A DNA stretch of 64,000 nt from Adiantum capillus-veneris (lineage: Eukaryota; Streptophyta; Polypodiopsida; Polypodiales; Pteridaceae), in the NCBI GenBank assembly GCA_014529385.2, contig CM043965.1:10107412-10171411 (forward strand), read 5' to 3'. The position numbers were made by a program, and so were the translations under genes. This document shows positions 57,460 through 64,000 of this stretch, one piece after another; positions within the stretch are counted from its first letter, which is position 1; each line of letters begins with the position of its first letter. A model generated the notes under the pieces. It searched no databases. It saw only the letters and a program-made list of their open reading frames with translations, and was not told the DNA's origin.

Positions 57460-57945
57460 CGCGCGCGCGCACGTGCAAGAAAGTGGGGCTTTGACCCTTT
57501 GCATTACATAAAAGTCGACCATATGTCCATTTACAAGAAATATGGGAAAAACCCTAACAAAAGAACAATTAGATTTACATCAAAAGAAAAGTTATAGTCT
57601 ATGAGAGGTAGTATGATGGGATCCGGTGATAGAAGTATTTCATTGAGCCTTTCAGGGCCGAAGAGAAACACTATACGTTGTTGAAAGTGTATTTTACGGC
57701 TAATCCATACGTTAATTCTAATAGATCGTACAGAGTCAAAGCGATAGAAATGATCATCATGTGGGTTATTCATCTAGGATAGTATGTGAGAAATGTAGAT
57801 ATGAGAAAAATGTAGATATGAGAGAAGTGAAGAGATGAGAAGTTTCCCTCCCAAGCCCTATTCTTGCCCGTAGGCAATAAGGATACTGCGGGGAGAGATG
57901 TACCTGTAGCAAGGAGAACCTAAACTTTGTAGAGAGGATGAATTA

Positions 57946-58668
57946 CTAAGAGTGAGAGAGATATGTCTCATGAAACAACCGCATAGAGGCAGCAGGGTCA
58001 ACGTCCCAGGCAGCCCAATCAATGTGAGTCCGCTCTCCAAGCTGACGGGGTGGATCAACCGAAGAATCAAGAACTGCAAAATTCCAAATGAGAGGCTGGC
58101 GCTCAATCTCCTCACGACATGAGGGAGATGAGCATATAATAGCCCGTCGCATGGAAACCCAAATCTGAAGGAGTGATCGGATGAAGAGGGAGAGGGAGGT
58201 GGTGGACAAGGGGGCATCAGTAAAGAGAAAACGATACCCTGTCTGCCAAGTATGACCATCTCTAGTGCCGAGTCGTGGAGTCACTGCGCAAAGAGCGGCT
58301 TGAAGAAGCATCTTCCAAGGTTCTTGTCCGGGAAAAAGACCCCGAACAATAAGCTTGGTAAGAAGGGCGCGGCTCTGTAACTCTGGATCAATAATGCCAA
58401 GGCCTCCCTCTGACCTAGGACGAATGATCGTGGGCCAGCGGACTCGAGCATGGGTATCAATAGTCCCGTCTGTGCCACTCCATAAAAAGTTCCACACTAG
58501 GCGGCGGAGCGGAGCCATCACACCAAAATGTAACATCCAACAAAAAGCCGTATACCATACTGTAGCCAAAATGACCTGGTTGGCGACCAATGCACGGCCA
58601 GCCAACGACAGATGACGTGAAGACCAATGGCATAGCTTCCTACGAATAGACTGTAGCACGGGTGCAAA
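57946..58668 (-). pseudogene. LINE A ORF2, C-terminal region
   Basis: Same frame after the TAG. It reads LQSIRRKLCHWSSRHLSLAG, RALVANQVILATVWYTAF, PLRRLVWNFLWSG and RWPTIIRPRSEGGLGI, the standard region after the RT thumb in plant LINEs. It ends at a natural stop after FHETYLSHS. No CCHC or zf-RVT motif is evident at the end. Confidence 0.9.
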
Positions 58669-60394
58669 CTACTGCTGTGAGGTAACATCTAATCCAACCT
58701 GAAAGCCCAGATATCTGCATGTCTGACCTGGTCGCAGCCATGTGAAACCATCAGCTACCCCCCAAGTAGGTATGTCATCACTGCCAACCAGTAACCCATA
58801 GGATTTATGCCAGTTAATGCGTGCACCACTGGCAATGCAAAAAACCTCTAGGGCCTCCCGCATGGCATCAAGAGCAGCTAGCAAATAGCGTAACATGAGC
58901 ATAGTATCATCAGCAAACTCCTGATCGATAAGGTCTGGAGGTGTAGATACTGGCATGGTCAAGCCACAAAATACATGACTATGAGCACGGAGAAAGTCGG
59001 ACATAGTCTCTCCTACAAACAGATACAGATATGCTGCTGGAGGACATCCCTGGCAGACAGATCGAGAAAGCTCAAAACTACGACTGACACGACCACCAAT
59101 AGTAATAGCACTGCTGGCAATCCTGAAGAGAGCGGAAATGCCTGAGATCCATCTCGAAGGGAAACCCATCCTGGCTAATATTCCTTCGAGAAAGTCCCAC
59201 TCAACACGATTGTAGGCTTTCTCGAAGTCAAGGATGAAAAAAGCGAGAGGCTCGGAAGATGATCTGGCCCACTCCACTGCCTCATAAAAAGTGAAGATAT
59301 TATCCAGGATGCATCGATCCATGACAAAGCCTGTCTGAGAAGTATGAATAATATCGGGTAAGAACAGCCGCAAGCGATGGCTGATCATCAACGCTAATAT
59401 CTTATAGACCGAAGGGAGTAGGGTAATAGGTCTCCATTGTCGGAGCTGAGTGGTGTCACCCCCCTTCGGAATAAGAGATATGAGACCTGAACAAAGATCC
59501 AGATGCATATATCCTAATGCAAAGATGTCCTGACAACCGCGAAGCAGTGGTATATGCAATACATCCCAATATGTCAAAAAGAAAGCTCTAGTGAGGCCAT
59601 CCTCTCCTGGACAGGAGGATGGATCAAGACTCTCGATAGCAGCATGGAGCTCTGCAAGTGTGAAGGGTGCCAACAGGATCTCTGCCATAGTGTCTATACA
59701 ACGGTGTCGCGTGTGATGCCAGATCTGCTCACGTGCATGTAAAACCTCAGTAGTGCATACATCAGCAGTGAACAATGTCTCAAAATAATCTGCAGTCATA
59801 TCAAGTATAACATCACGATGCATATGTAGTGTCCCCTGAGCATCGCACGGAGTCCGAAGGGTGGTGCCAGGAGGGCGCTCTTTATGCGCAACAAAGAAGT
59901 CTTTATTCATTTGATCAACTTTAGCTATCCAATGAGATACTGAAGCATGATGAGCGAACTCAGACCTAGCCTCCTGTACACGACGAATCTCCTCTGTGAG
60001 CTCTGTCTGTCTACCAGAAAGATAAGCATCCTGAGGCCACTCCTCGAGTAAGCGCTGAGTGGAACCAAGAGGGATGTGAAGATCAAACTCACGTACCCTC
60101 AACTGACGATGAATAATAGCGGTCTGAGCACGGCAGCAAATACTAAACTGAGTAATGCAATGAGCAAGAAACTCTCCAGGGGGTCCACAATAAGAAGCAT
60201 CCGTGGACCATAAGTTATGAATCTGCTGCTGCAATACCGGAGTGGTGAGAACACTGTCAGAGATGCGGCAGCCTCTCCTCTGTGCATAGGATCTAGTGAA
60301 GGAGATAAACAATGAGATGGGTAAATGATCTGAGAGGCTGATCCCTCTCCATATAGTAGTGAATCCGCCTAGAGCTGCTGCCCAAGGGCCAATG
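58669..60394 (-). pseudogene. LINE A ORF2, reverse transcriptase
   Basis: The frame carries the endonuclease end (TTIWRGISLSDHLPIS) and then RT: SSCPGEDGLTRAFFLTYWD, GLISLIPKGGDTTQLRQWRP, ITLLPSVYKILALMISHRLR, TGFVMDRCILDNIF, FFILDFEKAYNRVEWDFL (catalytic Asp of motif A), SRSVCQGCPPAAYLYLF and EFADDTMLMLRYL (catalytic AlaAspAsp). Catalytic residues are intact. It ends in a TAG (58671-58669) within VTSQQ/FAPVLQSIRRK, where the next codons continue in frame; a Gln to stop change is likely. The overall pattern fits an L1-like clade. Confidence 0.93.
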
Positions 60395-61061
60395 TAAAAC
60401 GATCAAGACGCTCTAATAATCTCCCCTGCTGTCTCTGAAACCCCCAAGAGTAATGAAGTGTAGCAGGGTGGTGACCAAAAGAGGGTATATGCCAGGCGTC
60501 AACGCCCTGAATAGCTAGAAGAAATCGATCCCAAGCTGGCTGCTCATCGGAAGAGATGGATGATAGAACTGGAGGTGTGGTGGCTCGCCAATCAGAATCG
60601 CTCTTAATGTTGTTGAAGTCGCCTCCAACAACCCAAGAGTTTACAGCAGGTAGAACAGCAGCCAAAGAGGACCAAAATGTAGCCCTCTCCCGAGGAGTAG
60701 TGGGTGCATAGACTGACATAAAACCAATGATAGATTCCTGAATCCGAATAGAAACATAAACTGCTCTGCCAGCGACAAGGGTGCCATGCTGCTGAACTGA
60801 GGCCAAGTAACGTGGTCCCACTGAGATGCATACACTGCAACTCTGTCCATGAAGGCCCAGAGTAGGCTCCCAAAAAGTGCGGGCGTCCGAGGGCATGAGA
60901 TTGCAAAAGGGAGTGGCAATCTTATGCTCCTGTACTAGCAATATATCCACAGTGCCCACTACATGAAAGTGTAAATCTCTGCGAAGTAAAAGCTTATGGG
61001 AACCTTTTACCCGAGAAGTCTGTAAACCATTAGCATTCCAAGAAACTACATGTAAATCCAT
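60369..61061 (-). pseudogene. LINE A ORF2, apurinic-type endonuclease
   Basis: Starts at ATG 61061 (MDLHVVSWNANGLQTSRVKG). APE-type motifs in order: SWNANG (Asn), VDILLVQEHKIA (Glu), MSVYAPTTPRERATFWSSL, VVGGDFNNIKSDSDWR, and LERLDRFTLAL. This domain nicks target DNA to prime reverse transcription. The final SDHLPIS motif is in another frame (near 60330): a single-base shift between about 60375 and 60395 ends this frame early at 60369. Confidence 0.92.
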
Positions 61062-61074
61062 AGACTGCACGAAA

Positions 61075-62160
<1,086 letters not shown>

Positions 62161-62219
62161 ACGCAGAACTGCCGTGGACACCTTTGCACAACACTGCAGC
62201 AAGGGTGAACCCCATATGA

Positions 62220-63125
62220 ATGAGTGAACCAGTCAACCTGCGGGTTTCAAGAAGTGGTTTCTCCGTGCGATCGTCACCGACAAGAAACATGCCAAATGCA
62301 AAGGATAAACAAACACCCCCATCCAAGATGGATACAGGTACAGGTACAAATACAGGGACAGGTAAAGACACAGGTGCAGGAACCGAGAAATCGGTGCTAT
62401 GCTCGATGCAAGACATTTGGGGTTTTATCTCATCCTTGCAGGAAATGGTGATGAAGCAGGGTGAAGACATCAAAAATCTTGCACTAAAGAACCAAGAATT
62501 GGAGCACACAATCCAAATACAAAATCTGAAAATGCAACATCAAGATGAGAAAATTCAGGCCCTGTAAGATGCATTAAACAAACAAGTCTCCAATGTGGAA
62601 GACGCTCTAGCTACACACGATGAGAAGCTTGCACACATCAGTGATAATGCAAAAGGAAATACGACCTCCTGGGCACATGTAGTAAGAAGTACTCCAAATG
62701 CCATTCCGCAGACACATGAGACGTATGCAAATGTAGATGACACAGAGTATAATGAGCGAGAGAAACGCAGTATGAATATTGTGATCCGAGGCATACCGGA
62801 ATCTGACAATGAGAAAGTACTCATGTTGAATGCGGAGGTCACGGACCTCCTTGCAAACACATTTGGCATGCATGATGTAGTGGTGTATGGGGCACACCGT
62901 GTGGGTAAGCAGAGACCTGAGAACAATCGCGCAATTGTATGCACAATGTTGGATGCACGTAAAAGAGCCATCATACTCGAAAATGCTCGCATTTATCTAA
63001 GGGACAGCCCAATTTACATCAGTGAAGATAGGACACCCACGAAACAAAAGGAAAGAAGACAGGCATATGAAGAACGAATGAAAAAGAACACCACCCCCAC
63101 AAGGGCAACACCACCAGAAGCATGA
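62220..63125 (+). pseudogene. LINE B ORF1 (coiled coil plus RRM-like), one in-frame stop
   Basis: The frame begins MSEPVNLRVSRSGFSVRSSP, has a TGTGTNTGTGKDTGAGTE repeat from short tandem ACAGGT units, and then a heptad-like segment (SLQEMVMKQGEDIKNLALKN, QELEHTIQIQNLKMQ). TAA at 62565-62567 interrupts it and the same frame continues DALNKQVSNVEDALATHDEK, then an RRM-like region KRSMNIVIRGIPESDNE, VVVYGAHRVGKQRPENNRAI, SEDRTPTKQKERRQAYEERM. This coiled-coil plus RNA-binding layout resembles trimeric ORF1 proteins of L1/CR1-type LINEs. It ends at TGA 63123-63125. Confidence 0.75.
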
Positions 63126-64000
63126 CAGGGGGAAACCCATGGGACCACGAACATACACGTCACAAGTTGGAACTGCCGAGGTTTCCCTTGGCACAAAGGG
63201 GATGGATTGACAGAGGTTTTACCACAAGCAGATATACTTTTTCTACTTGAAACGTGGGAACAGGACACATGTAGACTGCCAAGTATTCCAGGATATATTA
63301 CACACTCGGTTTGGTGGCCTGGCACTAAGATGCGCGGGCAAGGGGGTGTTGCTATAATGTACAAGGAGAAAATGCAAAATCAGGTTAAGATATGCAAGAT
63401 AGATGAACACAAACGATACACATGGGCTGAGATTTGTACATCTGGGAGATCGATGTTCATTGCGGGATGCTACATCCCACATCGGGAATCCCCGTTCTAT
63501 GATTTGCATAATCTCTCCAAGAATGACCCTTTTGCCGACCTATATACAGATATTGCAACCTACACACCACAGGGGGAAGTGATGATACTCGGGGATCTTA
63601 ATGCTCACATAGCCAACATACAGGTTCCAATTGGTTGACTACTCAACCCATCCCGCCGACAAAGATGGCGATCTTGTATTAGATGCAATATGGGATAGAT
63701 GCTCATGCGATCACCTCATGAATGAACAAGGTTCGGCTTTGATATCCATGATGAATTCTATGCAACTTGTAGTCATGAATAGCACCAAGAAATTTGCAAG
63801 CTCCGGAACATACACATGCTATACATCAAACCATGGAAGAAGCACTAATGACTATGCGTTAGTTAGCCACAATGCATTGGATTTAATTGGACACTTTAAA
63901 ATTGGGGCTCGGTCACCGAACTCGGACCATACTCCAATTCATGTATGTCTAGACCTCCCACACATGCCTACACAACGCATCCAAAAGGCGACAAGTTGGG
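63126..64000 (+). pseudogene. LINE B ORF2 endonuclease, runs off the window
   Basis: The frame continues directly from ORF1 after the TGA, with no ATG before the first conserved motif VTSWNCRGFPW. Further motifs: ADILFLLETWEQD (Glu), GGVAIMYKEKM, AGCYIPHRESPF and MILGDLNAHIA. A one-base shift near 63634 ends this frame at 63638, and the next frame continues VDYSTHPADKDGDLVLDAI, NSTKKFASSGTYTCYTS and SPNSDHTPIHVCLDL with the SDH motif, to the window edge. Reverse transcriptase would lie beyond 64000. The element is head to head with LINE A and clearly a different lineage. Confidence 0.88.

Overview
This 64 kb window is nuclear DNA from a land plant, dominated by transposable elements and simple repeats. 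Evidence: Ty1/copia elements primed by the usual initiator-tRNA-Met site (TGGTATCAGAGC), a hAT transposase with BED finger and DUF659-like region, several LINE lineages, tRNA-derived SINE-like repeats, many (GA)n/(GT)n microsatellites, and one spliced host gene with GT-AG introns. Nothing bacterial, organellar or viral was seen. The lineage cannot be fixed from sequence alone. The repeat-rich, low-gene-density texture would suit a large genome such as a fern or gymnosperm, but that is inference.

Layout. 0.7-3.3 kb: a ~65-bp repeat array, then a decayed hAT transposase. 3.6-5.6 kb (minus): a dead kinase-like gene. 5.7-6.8 kb: a minisatellite and a gypsy-type gag relic. 10.0-15.3 kb: a nearly complete Ty1/copia element with 5-bp target duplication, disabled by a nonsense codon and loss of the RT active site. 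16.7-18.5 kb: a decayed LINE. 25.4-25.7 kb: a copia 3' fragment. 26.0-27.2 kb: a ~60-bp hairpin-repeat array with covarying stems, directly followed at 27.4-29.1 kb (plus) by a second copy of the same kinase-like gene. 30.0-31.1 kb: an unrecognised broken coding region. 33.7-38.1 kb: GC-rich patch and many microsatellites. 41.0-44.8 kb (minus): a second copia element with intact target duplication whose gag and protease start have been replaced by a 58-bp duplicate of its own RNase H region. 45-46.3 kb: duplicated block and 28-bp hairpin repeats. 49.4-51.4 kb: SINE-like pieces, a 70-bp-arm foldback element and a LINE 3' fragment. 54.4-56.7 kb (minus): the only recognised host gene, an inositol polyphosphate multikinase (IPK2-type), with at least five exons and no visible N-terminus. 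56.8-57.5 kb: a three-unit tandem SINE-like array. 57.5-62.2 kb (minus) and 62.2-64.0 kb (plus): two different LINEs head to head, the second running off the window.

Apart from IPK2 no gene here is clearly functional. The most unusual signals are (a) the covarying hairpin array and its relative near position 700, (b) the self-chimeric copia element, (c) the tRNA-like SINE family with (CT)n tails that accounts for several of the microsatellites, and (d) the inverted pair of kinase-like pseudogenes. All calls come from reading the sequence; no database search was run.
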